The translations under genes were made by a program, and so were the position numbers. The notes under the pieces were generated by a model. It did not search any database. It was not told where the DNA came from and saw only the letters and a list, made by a program, of their open reading frames with translations. A stretch of 64,000 bases of DNA from positions 4,080 through 68,079 of the forward strand of contig JAFGCW010000049.1 of NCBI GenBank assembly GCA_016932435.1, given 5' to 3'. Each line of letters starts with the position of its first letter. Positions within the stretch are counted from its first letter, which is position 1. Shown here in pieces: positions 1 through 9,316 of the stretch. Source of the DNA: Dehalococcoidales bacterium. GTDB lineage: Bacteria; Chloroflexota; Dehalococcoidia; Dehalococcoidales; UBA2162.

Positions 1-329
1 CACGGTAGTGCGATATAGACATATTTCCTTTCACTGCGGGTTAGTGCCGGTGAAACGAACATGAGTAGCTCGTAGGTAAGGTAGGGCATTGCCAGGATCG
101 CCCCGGCTACCAGAGAAATTCTCATTGTAGTCCCGAACATTTCTGTCATCTTGATAGCCTGGAGAGTAATACCTTCAGGCGCGGGGTACAGAAGGATCTC
201 AATTAATCTTTCCCAGAAAACGAACGCGACAATAATCATAATGACAAGGACAACAACGCTTCTTATCAGGCGTTTTCGCATTTCACTGAAATGTCCTAAG
301 ATCGAGAGATTGTTATCACTGTCACTCAT
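1..329 (-). CDS. tatC: Twin-arginine translocase subunit TatC (C-terminus cut by window edge)
   Basis: About 109 N-terminal residues are visible. They start with a hydrophilic stretch ending LGHFSEMRKRL, followed by a first membrane segment rich in V and I, then a periplasmic part and a second hydrophobic stretch containing MPYLTYELLMFVSP. This matches the TatC pattern of a conserved HxxEMRKRL-like start followed by an LPxLxYxxxxFxxPxL motif. TatC is the polytopic receptor that binds RR signal peptides in the cytoplasmic membrane. Its ATG overlaps the tatA stop (TAATG), so the two are translationally coupled. It is last in the formate dehydrogenase operon, whose catalytic subunit carries an RR signal peptide. 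The rest lies left of the window. Confidence 0.88.
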   Translation of the reverse strand, partial: MSDSDNNLSILGHFSEMRKRLIRSVVVLVIMIIVAFVFWERLIEILLYPAPEGITLQAIKMTEMFGTTMRISLVAGAILAMPYLTYELLMFVSPALTRSERKYVYIALP

Positions 330-604
330 TATTGATTCTTTTCAGGTTTTTCTTTATCCTCGACTGAGGTTTCTTCTTTTTTTCCAGATTTCTCTTTGCT
401 GCCGGAAGACGAACCGGACTCCTTTTTTTCGAGTTCCAGTTCTTTTCTGACCTGGGTCGTCAGGTCGAAACTCATTTTTTTCATGGCACTCATGAACTTC
501 CCGAGATTTCGGGCAATCTCCGGTATCTTACCCGGTCCCCAGATAATCAGGGCGACCACAAGTACCAGCAAGATTTCCATTATACCCATGTCGAGAAAGT
601 TCAT
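329..604 (-). CDS. tatA: Sec-independent translocase protein TatA/TatB
   Basis: About 91 residues: a short N-terminus, one membrane helix (MEILLVLVVALIIWGPGKIPE) with the family's hydrophobic-GP-K-PE hinge, an amphipathic helix (ARNLGKFMSAMKKM), then a highly charged Lys/Glu/Ser tail. TatA oligomers form the protein-conducting path for folded exported proteins. The TatA versus TatB split cannot be settled from sequence; many Chloroflexota and Gram-positive bacteria use a single TatA-type protein. An ATG 15 nt further upstream is possible, but MNFLDMGIM gives a normal family N-terminus. It overlaps tatC by one base and follows fdhE by about 150 nt. Confidence 0.88.
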   Translation of the reverse strand: MNFLDMGIMEILLVLVVALIIWGPGKIPEIARNLGKFMSAMKKMSFDLTTQVRKELELEKKESGSSSGSKEKSGKKEETSVEDKEKPEKNQ

Positions 605-754
605 TTTATGTGTCCACAAACATATTACTGCTCAATTATAGGTAGTTGCAGCATAATTATCAATTCTCTTGAATTTGAGAATAACTTTACATAAACAGGT
701 ATTCCGAAATAATAATGCCTTCTCTAAATAATAAGAGGTATGAAAGATTACCAG

Positions 755-1606
755 TTACGAATTACCCGGTTCGTATCCTTCGGCCTGAGCCTGGCTGTCC
801 ATTGCCAGGGTAAGGACACGCTCTACGGGAAGCATGATATTTTTGTCCGTAGCTCTCAGATCGATCGTCTTAATGTATTTTCGGCATTTTTCACAGGCAT
901 ACAACCGGTATAGTCCGCCTTCATCGGAAAAGATAGACAAATTTGTCTGTTCCTGATTGCCACAGAATGGGCATTCTATTCTCTGGAACAACCAGCTTGT
1001 GTCACATCTTGAGCAGACCAGCCAGCGGGAACTCTTTTCCTTGTCCAGATATGAAAAGTCGGGTTTGCCTCCGCAGACAGGGCAGGTGTTACGTCGCCAG
1101 CGTTCGTTGTTGATAAGCCCCGAAAATGCTCTGGCATAACAGACTAGATAGGGTTTTAACGTCGCATGAGTTATAGCTTCGAGAAGAAGGTGTTCGTCCA
1201 GGTTATCAGTTGCCATTGTGGCTGGTAATTTCGTTCCCTTGAACCAGGCTCTCACCAGTCCTTTGGGTATTACCTTGCGTGGTTTGGGTTGGGTCAGGCT
1301 TTTCGGCAAAGTACCAAAAAGGTCCTCGTATTCGGAAAAAACATCGATAACTTTTACGAAGAGTTCATTCAGAATTACCCAGTCAAACGTAATATCATTA
1401 TATTTGATGAGCGGTTGTCCACGGAACAACCGCTCATCTATTAAATCTTTTTTAAGGCCGGGGTTTACTTGACCAATTCGCTGTTCACCCCTTGCCTGTA
1501 TATCGAACAGTTTCTGGTAGAATTCTATAAACCTGGATGATAAACCTCTGTTTTCTCCTTCATCCCTAAGCTGTTTTAGAACTCCATTTCCTCTACTGTC
1601 CTCCAC
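755..1606 (-). CDS. fdhE: Formate dehydrogenase accessory protein FdhE
   Basis: 283 residues. The C-terminal half has the family's rubredoxin-like metal-binding CxxC pairs in order: CPVCGG, CSRCDTS, CPFCGN and CEKCRKYI, each in the usual FdhE context (RWLVCSRC, RIECPFCG, YACEKCRKYIKTID). FdhE is needed for maturation or quality control of exported respiratory formate dehydrogenases in the cytoplasm before Tat transport; the exact chemistry is not fully known. It lies 21 nt downstream of the membrane subunit gene and upstream of tatA, so it is part of the fdh operon. Length is close to family norms. Confidence 0.9.
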   Translation of the reverse strand: MEDSRGNGVLKQLRDEGENRGLSSRFIEFYQKLFDIQARGEQRIGQVNPGLKKDLIDERLFRGQPLIKYNDITFDWVILNELFVKVIDVFSEYEDLFGTLPKSLTQPKPRKVIPKGLVRAWFKGTKLPATMATDNLDEHLLLEAITHATLKPYLVCYARAFSGLINNERWRRNTCPVCGGKPDFSYLDKEKSSRWLVCSRCDTSWLFQRIECPFCGNQEQTNLSIFSDEGGLYRLYACEKCRKYIKTIDLRATDKNIMLPVERVLTLAMDSQAQAEGYEPGNS

Positions 1607-1627
1607 CTGTATCTCCCTTCAAGTAAG

Positions 1628-2572
1628 CTACATCTGACCACCGATAGTAATGATGGCCCTGAGTACCAGACCTCCCAGTACTACGCATACAGATGATGCT
1701 ATAATCGCGCGGGAGACACTCTTCGTTGCAATGTCCTTGCCCCAGTTGGTAATCTCCAGTCCCAGAGGGATGAGGAGTGCGAGAAGTACTACACCTACCC
1801 AGAATGGTGCTGCGAGTACTCCCGTTGTGAGTAAGCCGAGTGCATCACCTGCTCCACTCATCGAGGAAACTGCAAGCCATATCGCGTAACCGATTAATGT
1901 GAGAAGTTCGATGACTATTACGACTACGTCCATTTCAGCAAGTTTCTCGATTACCTTCTCAGAGATAGTCCAGTCCGATGAACCGTAGAGGGTGTTCATT
2001 GTCATTCTTAGTTCGACCAGGTTACCTCTGTTTATCGCATTGGATGCAATCGATGTAATGATAAGCAGGGCTACGCCGGTCGAGACGGCGGAAGCTACGA
2101 ACAATGCCGGAAGGAGTATCGTGCTTGACCACATCGGCTGGTTGCTGACCGATAAAAGAACACCGGTATAAGCGACCAGCAGAACTGATAATACGACGTT
2201 TATCGGTTTTAGAATTCCTGCAAGCTTAAGAAGTCCGTCGACTCTACCCGGCATCTTGTTTGCGAGCCACCAGATCATTACGAGGACAACCGCTATGATA
2301 ACCCACAACAGCAGTATCCATGTTCCGGCAGACATTGGTGTCGCCAGATTAAATTGTGTGAACAGATGCCAGAATCTCAATGGGGCACCAAGATCAATGA
2401 TAAGGAGCAGCACACCGATGATAGCCATCGGTATACCGAGGTATGTTGCTAACCGAAGTAGTTTATTATCGGTCGCTTTTGTATATCGCTCGATAAAGAA
2501 GGCAGCGAAATATCCGCCGCCGGCCATACCGGCTAACCATAGATAAAACCAAATTGGTGGAGCCCAAGCCAT
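1628..2572 (-). CDS. NrfD/PsrC-family membrane subunit of formate dehydrogenase
   Basis: 314 residues with about eight to nine hydrophobic segments. The start WAPPIWFYLWLAGMAGGGYF is the typical NrfD/PsrC opening. These subunits anchor a molybdopterin oxidoreductase and its Fe-S partner to the outer face of the membrane and exchange electrons with the quinone pool or a partner complex; they carry no haem. The start codon overlaps or abuts the fdhB stop, and gene order (Mo subunit, Fe-S subunit, NrfD-like, FdhE) fits one enzyme complex. Which redox partner it uses cannot be told from sequence. Confidence 0.88.
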   Translation of the reverse strand: MAWAPPIWFYLWLAGMAGGGYFAAFFIERYTKATDNKLLRLATYLGIPMAIIGVLLLIIDLGAPLRFWHLFTQFNLATPMSAGTWILLLWVIIAVVLVMIWWLANKMPGRVDGLLKLAGILKPINVVLSVLLVAYTGVLLSVSNQPMWSSTILLPALFVASAVSTGVALLIITSIASNAINRGNLVELRMTMNTLYGSSDWTISEKVIEKLAEMDVVVIVIELLTLIGYAIWLAVSSMSGAGDALGLLTTGVLAAPFWVGVVLLALLIPLGLEITNWGKDIATKSVSRAIIASSVCVVLGGLVLRAIITIGGQM

Positions 2573-3333
2573 TATGCACCTCCTCCTATATTGGATTCAA
2601 TCCTCTGTTTTCTCTTGAACAGTAACCAGAAGGGTATGGCAGCGACTACACCGGCGGCTACCGCACCGCTGACCCAATGAGCCCATGTACTATTAGTGGC
2701 CAGTACTGGATCTTCCGGTAAACCGAAATCTGCAGGCGAATGGGTAAGGACGTACATAGTCTGCAATCCTCCCATCTCTGTCTCCCCATACAGGTTAGCA
2801 TCATTATAACCTTTAGCCCGTAACGTGTCTACCCGGTTTTTCCCGATTGAAATCAGCTCATCTCTTTCGCCGAACTGGATCGCACCGGAAGGGCAGGTTG
2901 TAGCGCAGGCTGGTGCCATGCCATTGGTAACACGGTCGATGCACATTCTGCATTTACGGGCAGTGCCTTCTCCTTCTTCGTCTTTATGAGGTACATGGAA
3001 TGGGCAGGCCTGGACGCAGTAGCCGCAGCCAATGCACCAGTCCTGATCGATGATTACTATTTCACCATTATGCGATATTGCCCCGGTAGGGCAGACTTTT
3101 TCACAACTAGCTTCGGTGCAGTGCATACAGGTATGGGCTCTGAACAACCACTCACCGGGGCGCTCCCTGAATTCCACCTTAATCCAGGTGCTACCGGATA
3201 GTTCGGGCGGGTTTTCATAGGTACCCGTCTGCGTAGTATGTTCTGCCGGCAGTTCATTCCAGCCTTTGCACGCAACCTGACATCCCCGGCAAGCTGTGCA
3301 TTTTGAAACATCTATAAGTCTTCCTTTAGACAT
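2572..3333 (-). CDS. fdhB: Formate dehydrogenase iron-sulfur subunit (four [4Fe-4S])
   Basis: 253 residues. Cysteine motifs for four clusters are visible in order: CTACRGCQVACKGWNELP near residue 12, CMHCTEASCEKVCPTGAI near 68, CIGCGYCVQACP near 101, and CRMC...CATTCPSGAI near 128-150. The C-terminus has one hydrophobic helix (VSGAVAAGVVAAIPFWLLF) followed by basic residues, so it is anchored like FdoH/FdnH. It passes electrons from the molybdopterin subunit to the NrfD-like membrane subunit. No signal peptide is seen; it is probably exported as a Tat hitchhiker with FdhA. It lies 36 nt behind fdhA. Confidence 0.92.
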   Translation of the reverse strand: MSKGRLIDVSKCTACRGCQVACKGWNELPAEHTTQTGTYENPPELSGSTWIKVEFRERPGEWLFRAHTCMHCTEASCEKVCPTGAISHNGEIVIIDQDWCIGCGYCVQACPFHVPHKDEEGEGTARKCRMCIDRVTNGMAPACATTCPSGAIQFGERDELISIGKNRVDTLRAKGYNDANLYGETEMGGLQTMYVLTHSPADFGLPEDPVLATNSTWAHWVSGAVAAGVVAAIPFWLLFKRKQRIESNIGGGA

Positions 3334-3369
3334 TAATTCCCTCCTTCACACTTGCTTTCCTCATTATCA

Positions 3370-6300
3370 TTATGCCTTCTCCACATTACACAGGAATGTC
3401 TTAAATTCCGGGATTGTTGTGTTGGCATCTCCAACATGAGGAGTAAGGATATTGGCGCTGTCTCCCTTAGCCATTCCACTGTAGCCGAAGTGCCAGACTG
3501 CACCGATGTGGTGTACCGTCTTTCCTCCGACCTGCAGGGGCTGGAATCGTTCGGTAACGATGGCTACAGCTTCAATGTTACCGCGAGCTGAACTGACAAT
3601 TACCTTGTCTCCGTTCTCAATTCCTTTATCTTCTGCCAGTTCTACACCCATTTCTATGTACATCTCCGGCATAAGCTCGACAAGCCACGGAAGGTTTCTT
3701 GTCATGATTCCTGTCTGCCAGTGTTCGGAGCATCGGTAAGTAGTTCCTACGTAAGGATACTTGTCAGGTGTACCTCTTTCATTCATCCATTTGCCTATAT
3801 AAGCGCAGGGATTAATTTTCGTACCCGACATGATATTCTTGTCCAGGGGACTCTCCCATGGTTCGTAAACTTCGGGAAGTGGTCCTTCAGCCCGGCCGTA
3901 ACCCCAGATACGGGCAACTCCTTCGGGTTTCATGATGAAAGGAAGGTATTTGGAGCCGGGATCGGCTACGTTAATCGGAGGCCATCCGCCGTCGAGTACA
4001 TCACCGCCTTTCTGGTCACTCAGGTCACCCTGAGGAGCCCAGGCGCTGCCGGTCCAGTAGGTAACCGGATGCTCTGCATCCCATGGGTTACCATCAAGGT
4101 CGACCGATGCCCTGTTATAGATAATACGACGGTTGAACGGCCAGCACCATGACCAGTTGGAGTAGAGTCCCACACCTTTGGCCGAATTGTCTACCGGTAC
4201 ACGACGCATCATCTTGTTTCCGCCGGCTTCGGTATACTGGTTGCAATACAGCCAGTTACCGGAGGTTGTGGTACCGTCTGCTTTCAACTGTGTGAAGAGA
4301 TTGACCAGTTCGCCGGTTTCAAGATTATAGCCGTTCACTTCTCGAGCTACCTTGTCGGCGTTAATCTCTCCATAGTCCCAGACCAGGTTAGTAACAGCTT
4401 CTCGTCCCGGTGCCGATGTATCAGATTCGTAGAGTTGCTTAATCTTACGCATCAGGAGATCCATGATCTCCATATCTGGCATTGCTTCTCCGAGTGGCTC
4501 GACAGCTTTATAACGCCACTGTGCCCAGCGGCCGCTGTTACTAATGCTGCCTTCTTTTTCATATGAACAGGCAGCGGGAAGTACGAATACCTCTGTATCG
4601 ATGTTAGCCGGATTTACTCCCGGTCTTTTGAAGAATTCTCCGGTTTCATTCATCCAGATGTCGACCGATACCAGCCAGTCCAGTTTCGCAAGAGCTTCAC
4701 GGGCTCCATTGGAGTTCGGACCGCCTGAAGCCGGATTTTGTCCCCAGACCCAGAGGCCTTTGATGATTCCATTCCCGATTGCTTCTATCAAACCGATGTG
4801 AGTATTGTTGGTCTTGGCCCTGGCTGATTTCGGCAGGTAATGGAAGCCGAATTCATTATCCGGTGTAGCGGCATCGCCGTACCAGGCTTTCAGCAGGCTG
4901 ACAATATATTTATCGGCATTTGCCCACCAATTCGAACTTTTATCTCCGGTAAGTCCTTGAGGTGTAATTGTTGCATCTGGATGCTTACCGCTCCTCTTGA
5001 GATATGTCTCCAGGTCGGTATCACTTTCAACCGGGACATCTAGATAGCCGGGAAGGATGTGCTCGAGAAGACACATATCAGTCGAGCCCTGGACGTTCGA
5101 AGTTCCGCGGAGGGCGTTGATCCCACCACCGCAGACGCCCATGTTGGCGAGAAGAAGCTGAAGTATCGCATAAGTCCTGATATTCTGGACACCGTATGTA
5201 TGCTGGGTTGTACCCATCGCGTACATTATCGTACCGGCTTTACCTTTTTTACCGGTGGCTGCGTATGTCTCGCATACCTCAAGATACACATCTTTAGGTG
5301 TTCCTGTAATATTGCAGACAGTATCTGCGTCATACCGTGAGTAATGCTTCTTTAGTAACTGGAATACGCACATCGGATCTTTCAGAGTCGGATCCGTTGC
5401 CGGAGTCTTGGAATCGGCGTATTTCCATGTCGCTTTCGATGCGGCGGTATATGAACCGTTATATTCACCCTGGCTTACTTCGCCGAACATACCGTCATCG
5501 AACTTGAAATTCGGATTAATGATGAGAGCGGCGTTCGTATAGTTCGTGACGTACTCCATGTTGTAGTTACCAGGATTCTTTTCCATGTCGTTAAGAACGT
5601 AGTTAATCATACCGCCGATGAAGGCGATATCGCATCCTGATCTCATCGGGGCGTAGATATCAGCCTTCGCAGAAGTACGGGTAAATCTCGGATCGACGTT
5701 GATGAGTTTACCCCCGCGTTCCATTGCTTCGGTTACCCATTTAAAGGATATAGGATGATTCTCGGCTGCGTTCGAACCGATAATCATCATGCAGTCTGAG
5801 TTCCTGATGTCGATCCAGTGGTTGGTCATAGCTCCCCTACCGAACGACTCTGCCAGAGCCGCAACTGTAGAGGAATGTCATATACGTGCGCAGTGTTCGA
5901 GGTATACAACACCGAGTGCGCGGTTCATCTTTGCCAGAAGATAGCACTCTTCATTGTCCAGCTCGCCACCGCCGAAACTTGCCAGCGCATCGGTTCTGCC
6001 TGCAGCGGCATTCCAGTTGCTGTCGCGGGTATTCTTGACTCTTTTAGCGATTTCGTCGACTACCCAGTCCCATGATTTCTCTTCGAAATCCGCTGCACCC
6101 GGCGCTCTGTATAGTGGTTTGGTAAGACGGTAGGGATTTGGGTTTCCGTCTACCTGGTGAACCTGGGCCATAGCCTGCCCTTTACTGCAAAGGGCTCCTT
6201 CATTGATCGGATGGTCGGGGTCGCCTTCTATCTTGACTATCCCATCCTCATAAACCGATACAATAGCTCCACAGCCTACAGAACAGTAGCAACATATAGT

Positions 6301-6444
6301 AGTTGATTCCTTGATTTTCTTTTTTAAAGGAACTACTTCCGCTGCAGCATTCCCGCTGCGGGTTAAGCCAGCTCCCTTCAGCAGCACGAGCGCTCCCATA
6401 CCCGCGCCACCGAACTTTAGAAATTCTCTCCGGTTTAGCTCCAT
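3370..6444 (-). CDS. fdhA: Formate dehydrogenase catalytic subunit, selenoprotein with in-frame UGA (Sec189), Tat signal
   Basis: Read through one TGA at 5878-5880, the frame gives 1024 residues. The TGA sits in the active-site motif ARI-U-HSST, where this family has Sec or Cys followed by a conserved His, and homology continues on both sides (C-A-R-I before, TVAALAESFGRGAMTNHW after). So this is a selenocysteine codon and not a broken gene. The N-terminus has an RR signal (NRREFLK plus a hydrophobic stretch). A [4Fe-4S] site is C51-x2-C54-x3-C58-x27-C86, followed by molybdopterin domains. The enzyme oxidises formate outside the cytoplasm. Dehalococcoides mccartyi has Ser at this position, so Sec here is notable. 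RBS GAGGAG precedes the ATG. Confidence 0.93.
5846..5880 (-). promoter_or_regulatory. Candidate bacterial SECIS after the fdhA UGA
   Basis: On the minus strand, 17 nt after the UGA, a 6-bp stem GGCUCU/AGAGUC (one G-U pair) closes a GGC triloop. Bacterial SECIS elements lie inside the coding region just 3' of UGA and bind SelB. Position fits; the fold was judged by eye, and the bulge and loop bases were not tested against a SelB model. Confidence 0.5.
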
Positions 6445-6507
6445 ACGACCTCCTCAAATTATTTAGTTTTCTGTATTACTAACCTCCCGAACGCAGGAAT
6501 TTTAGGC

Positions 6508-6567
6508 AAAAAAAGAGTCTTTTCCCCCTCAATACAAGAACGTAATGATGTAAAAAGACTCTATCAT
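6508..6567 (-). promoter_or_regulatory. Terminator-like hairpin overlapping a 12-codon ORF in the fdhA leader
   Basis: On the minus strand AGAGTCTTTT (6553-6562) pairs over 10 bp with AAAAGACTCT (6514-6523), followed directly by six further T. This is an intrinsic terminator shape placed between the fdhA promoter and the gene. A short ORF, MIESFYIITFLY (6529-6567), starts just before the first arm and stops just before the second, so a translating ribosome would open the hairpin. This resembles translation-coupled antitermination. No clear Shine-Dalgarno precedes the ATG; the predicted transcript start is only about 5 nt upstream. Confidence 0.5.
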
Positions 6568-6578
6568 TTCCAACATCG

Positions 6579-6608
6579 AGTATAACTCAATGCGAAACAG
6601 CTTGTCAA
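6579..6608 (-). promoter_or_regulatory. Sigma70-type promoter of the fdh operon
   Basis: Minus-strand TTGACA (6603-6608) and TATACT (6579-6584) are separated by 18 bp. The expected start is near 6572, which gives a leader of about 128 nt before the fdhA ATG and places the leader hairpin immediately after the start. Confidence 0.65.
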
Positions 6609-6687
6609 TACTGTTTGAGCCTGATAGGTAAACAGCGCCGAAATCAAAGATTTTTAATAAGTTATTACCAGCAGTCTTGAAACAATT

Positions 6688-6716
6688 TTTACAAATATGG
6701 CCTGTTACAGTATAAT
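6688..6716 (+). promoter_or_regulatory. Promoter of rplI-dnaB
   Basis: TTTACA (6688-6693), 17-bp spacer, TATAAT (6711-6716), with an expected transcript start near 6722-6723 and the rplI ATG at 6736. It is divergent from the fdh promoter about 80 bp away. Confidence 0.65.
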
Positions 6717-6735
6717 ATGGCGAAAGAGGACGCTT

Positions 6736-7200
6736 ATGAAAGTTATTTTTACTGAAGATGTACCCAATGTCGCTAAATCCGGTCAGATGAAGGATGTCGC
6801 TGACGGCTATGCCAGGAACTACCTGATTCCCCGCAAACTGGCCGTATTCGCCAATTCCGGAACAGTCACGGCGATGGCAGCGAAAATGGAAGCCAGGATA
6901 AAAGCCGATGCCCAGTCTGAGATAGAGATGAAGGAACTGGGTGACTCTATGCATGGTAGAGAAATTTTCATTGAGGCTAAAAGCGGTGGTAAAGAACGCC
7001 TTTACGGCTCGGTTACCAATGCAGACATAGCCGCTGAACTGGAAAAAGCAACCGGCCTGGAAGTTGATAAGAGAAAGATAAAACTACTTGAACCCATTCA
7101 CCAACTCGGTACTTATGAGGTGGAAATCAGGCTTAGTAAAGACATTGCTCCGAAAATTAAAGTCACGGTAACGGAAAAACCCGCTGAAGAAACGGAATAA
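6736..7200 (+). CDS. rplI: 50S ribosomal protein L9
   Basis: 154 residues. The start MKVIFTEDVPNVAKSGQ and the following GYARNYLIPRKLAV are the L9 N-terminal rRNA-binding signature (family pattern G-x2-G-x4-V-x2-G-Y-x-R-N-x-L-x-P). A long connecting helix and a C-terminal domain (LLEPIHQLGTYEVEIRL) follow. L9 binds 23S rRNA at the base of the L1 stalk. The ATG at 6736 was chosen over one 39 nt upstream because it gives the conserved N-terminus and has GAGGA at good distance. Next to dnaB, as in many bacteria. Confidence 0.95.
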   Translation: MKVIFTEDVPNVAKSGQMKDVADGYARNYLIPRKLAVFANSGTVTAMAAKMEARIKADAQSEIEMKELGDSMHGREIFIEAKSGGKERLYGSVTNADIAAELEKATGLEVDKRKIKLLEPIHQLGTYEVEIRLSKDIAPKIKVTVTEKPAEETE

Positions 7201-7238
7201 TACTAAGTCATCTATAAGGTTGAAGGAGACGGAACGGG

Positions 7239-8606
7239 TTGGATATGGATAAGTTACCTCCACATGATATTGATGCCGAGGAAGCTGTAATCGGTTCTCT
7301 CCTTATCGATGGCGCAGCCGTATACAAGATCACCGGGCAGCTTTCAGAATCAGACTACTTTTACGATGAACGAAACCGTATTCTCTTTGATGTCTGCCTT
7401 GAACTCAACCGCCGTGACGAAGCCATAAACCAGATAACAGTAGCTCAGGAACTGGACAGGCGGGAAAAACTGGAAGAATGCGGCGGCGCAGCCTATCTCA
7501 GCCACCTTGTCTCAATCGTCCCGACATCTCTGGATATAGAGCATTATGCTCAGATAGTATATCGTCTTTCTATCAGCCGGCGGTTGATAGAAGCGGCTCA
7601 ACAGATTGAATCTATTGGTTTTGACGTTGATCCTGACGTGGATAACAGCCTGAACAGAGCCGAAGATGTACTCTTCAGCCTGAGACACGGACAAACCTCA
7701 GGCGATTTCGTTCATATCCGGTCGGTACTGGACAAGTATTTCGAAGCTCCTATTTCTACTGAAGATGAACCGGGCGAACCCGTTTCACGGGTCCGGACTT
7801 ATTACAGTGGTCTTGATGAATTTCTCGGTGGTTTCCAGCAGTCTGATCTTGTTGTGATAGCCGGGAGACCCAGTATGGGAAAAACCAGCCTTGCTTTAAA
7901 CGTGGCCAGGAATGCCGCTGTCGAGCAGGGTGCAAGTGTTGCTATATTCAGCATTGAAATGGCAAGGGAACCACTGGTGATGCGGTTGCTGGCGAGTGAG
8001 GCTGATGTTAATCTAAACCATGTCCGCCTTGGCTTACACTCGGAAGCGGAAGAAAAGAGGATTATGGACGCTACCGGTATCCTTTCTGAAGCGCCCATTT
8101 ACATTAATGATAACTCACGGTTACGTGTCGGTGAATTGCGAAGTCGAGCTAGAAGACTTTATTATGAACATGGTCTTGATCTTCTCATAATTGACCATCT
8201 TGGTTTGATGGATGGACAAAGAAGCGACCGCGTCCAGGAAATCAGTTTTATTTCGCGCTCATTGAAAGCGGTAGCAAGAGAACTGAAAATACCCGTGATT
8301 GCAATCTCGCAGTTAAGTCGTGCATCGGAATGGAGAGCGTCACATCGACCTCAATTATCTGACCTTCGAGACAGCGGCAGCATCGAGCAGGATGCCGACG
8401 TCGTGATGTTTATCTATCGTGATGAATATTATTACAGCCGGGAGGAATGGGATAACCAGTATCCCGATAAGGATTATCCGGAGGGTATCGCGGATATAAT
8501 TATTGCCAAGCACCGGAACGGACCTGTAGGCACAGTAAATCTTCGTTTTGTCCCGAGACTTTCGAAATTTGAGAACCTGCCGAACCAGGAACCGAGTATG
8601 TTATGA
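7239..8606 (+). CDS. dnaB: Replicative DNA helicase DnaB
   Basis: 455 residues. The N-terminal domain begins PPHDIDAEEAVIGSLL (the usual DnaB start), followed by the RecA-like motor with Walker A GRPSMGKTS, FSIEMAREPLVMRLL, Walker B LLIIDHLGLM, and QLSRASEWRASHRPQLSDLRDSGSIEQDAD. DnaB is the hexameric 5'-3' helicase at the fork. A TTG start is preferred because AAGGAGAC lies 9 nt upstream; an in-frame ATG is two codons later. The stop overlaps the next ATG (ATGA), so it is coupled to the DnaD-like gene. Confidence 0.96.
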   Translation: MDMDKLPPHDIDAEEAVIGSLLIDGAAVYKITGQLSESDYFYDERNRILFDVCLELNRRDEAINQITVAQELDRREKLEECGGAAYLSHLVSIVPTSLDIEHYAQIVYRLSISRRLIEAAQQIESIGFDVDPDVDNSLNRAEDVLFSLRHGQTSGDFVHIRSVLDKYFEAPISTEDEPGEPVSRVRTYYSGLDEFLGGFQQSDLVVIAGRPSMGKTSLALNVARNAAVEQGASVAIFSIEMAREPLVMRLLASEADVNLNHVRLGLHSEAEEKRIMDATGILSEAPIYINDNSRLRVGELRSRARRLYYEHGLDLLIIDHLGLMDGQRSDRVQEISFISRSLKAVARELKIPVIAISQLSRASEWRASHRPQLSDLRDSGSIEQDADVVMFIYRDEYYYSREEWDNQYPDKDYPEGIADIIIAKHRNGPVGTVNLRFVPRLSKFENLPNQEPSML

Positions 8607-9316
8607 AGCAGTTTGAAGGCTTTCCTGCCAGAATGCAGTTTACTCCGATACCGAACCTGTTTATCAGCAAACTTTTACCTCGGATAGAAGACATTAATGA
8701 GCTGAAAGTGACACTCCATATATTCCGTGCTGTCTATGGTAAACGAGGATATCCACGTTTTGTTACCCGCAGGGATTTACTTTCTGATTCTGGTATTATC
8801 AAGAGTCCGAATGCGAAAACTGAAGAATCTGCGGAATTATTATCAAATGCCCTCGATCTGGCTTTAAAACGCGGAACGATAGTACGACTGGAACTCGACC
8901 GTGACGGAGACCCGGAGGAATTGTACTTTATTAATACCGAGAATGATCGAAAAGCACTGGAGAAAATACGAAACGGAGAAATAGTATTAGAAGGTCTTAA
9001 ACCCGGGAAGCGGACGCACGTTGTAGAAACCGAGAGTCCTCCGGATATTTTTACACTCTATGAAGAAAATATTGGTATGCTCAATCCTTTGATCGCCGAA
9101 TGGCTTAAAGAAGCAGAAAATCTTTATCCCGAATCATGGATCAGGGATGCGATAAAGGAAGCTGTCAGCCTGAACAAGAGGAATTGGCGATATATAGACA
9201 GGATTTTGGAGAACTGGTCTGCAGAAGGCAGGAGTGATGGAGCACATAAGCGAGGTTCTAAAACAGACCCAGACAAATATATCAAGGGTAAATACGGACA
9301 CGTTGTCCGACGCTAA
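8603..9316 (+). CDS. DnaD-like replication initiation protein
   Basis: 237 residues. The C-terminal part (residues about 155-215) matches the DnaD/DnaB-II fold: LYEENIGMLNPLIAEWLKEAENLYPESWI, then AVSLNKRNWRYIDRILENW with a trailing EG. The N-terminal part (FISKLLPRIEDINELKVTLHIF, RRDLL) looks like the winged-helix part seen in DnaD relatives. In Firmicutes these proteins remodel DnaA-bound origin DNA and help to load the helicase. The position between dnaB and a DnaC-like loader supports that role. It overlaps dnaB by 4 nt and the next gene by up to 83 nt. Confidence 0.88.
   Translation: MKQFEGFPARMQFTPIPNLFISKLLPRIEDINELKVTLHIFRAVYGKRGYPRFVTRRDLLSDSGIIKSPNAKTEESAELLSNALDLALKRGTIVRLELDRDGDPEELYFINTENDRKALEKIRNGEIVLEGLKPGKRTHVVETESPPDIFTLYEENIGMLNPLIAEWLKEAENLYPESWIRDAIKEAVSLNKRNWRYIDRILENWSAEGRSDGAHKRGSKTDPDKYIKGKYGHVVRR

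Noticed and set aside
5829..5880. fdhA as two genes or a frameshifted pseudogene
   Set aside because: Homology is continuous in the same frame across the TGA, and the TGA is at the known Sec site.
6529..6954. Minus-strand 141-codon frame across the rplI start
   Set aside because: Only its last 12 codons lie in the fdhA leader; the rest is antisense to rplI and upstream of the fdh promoter.
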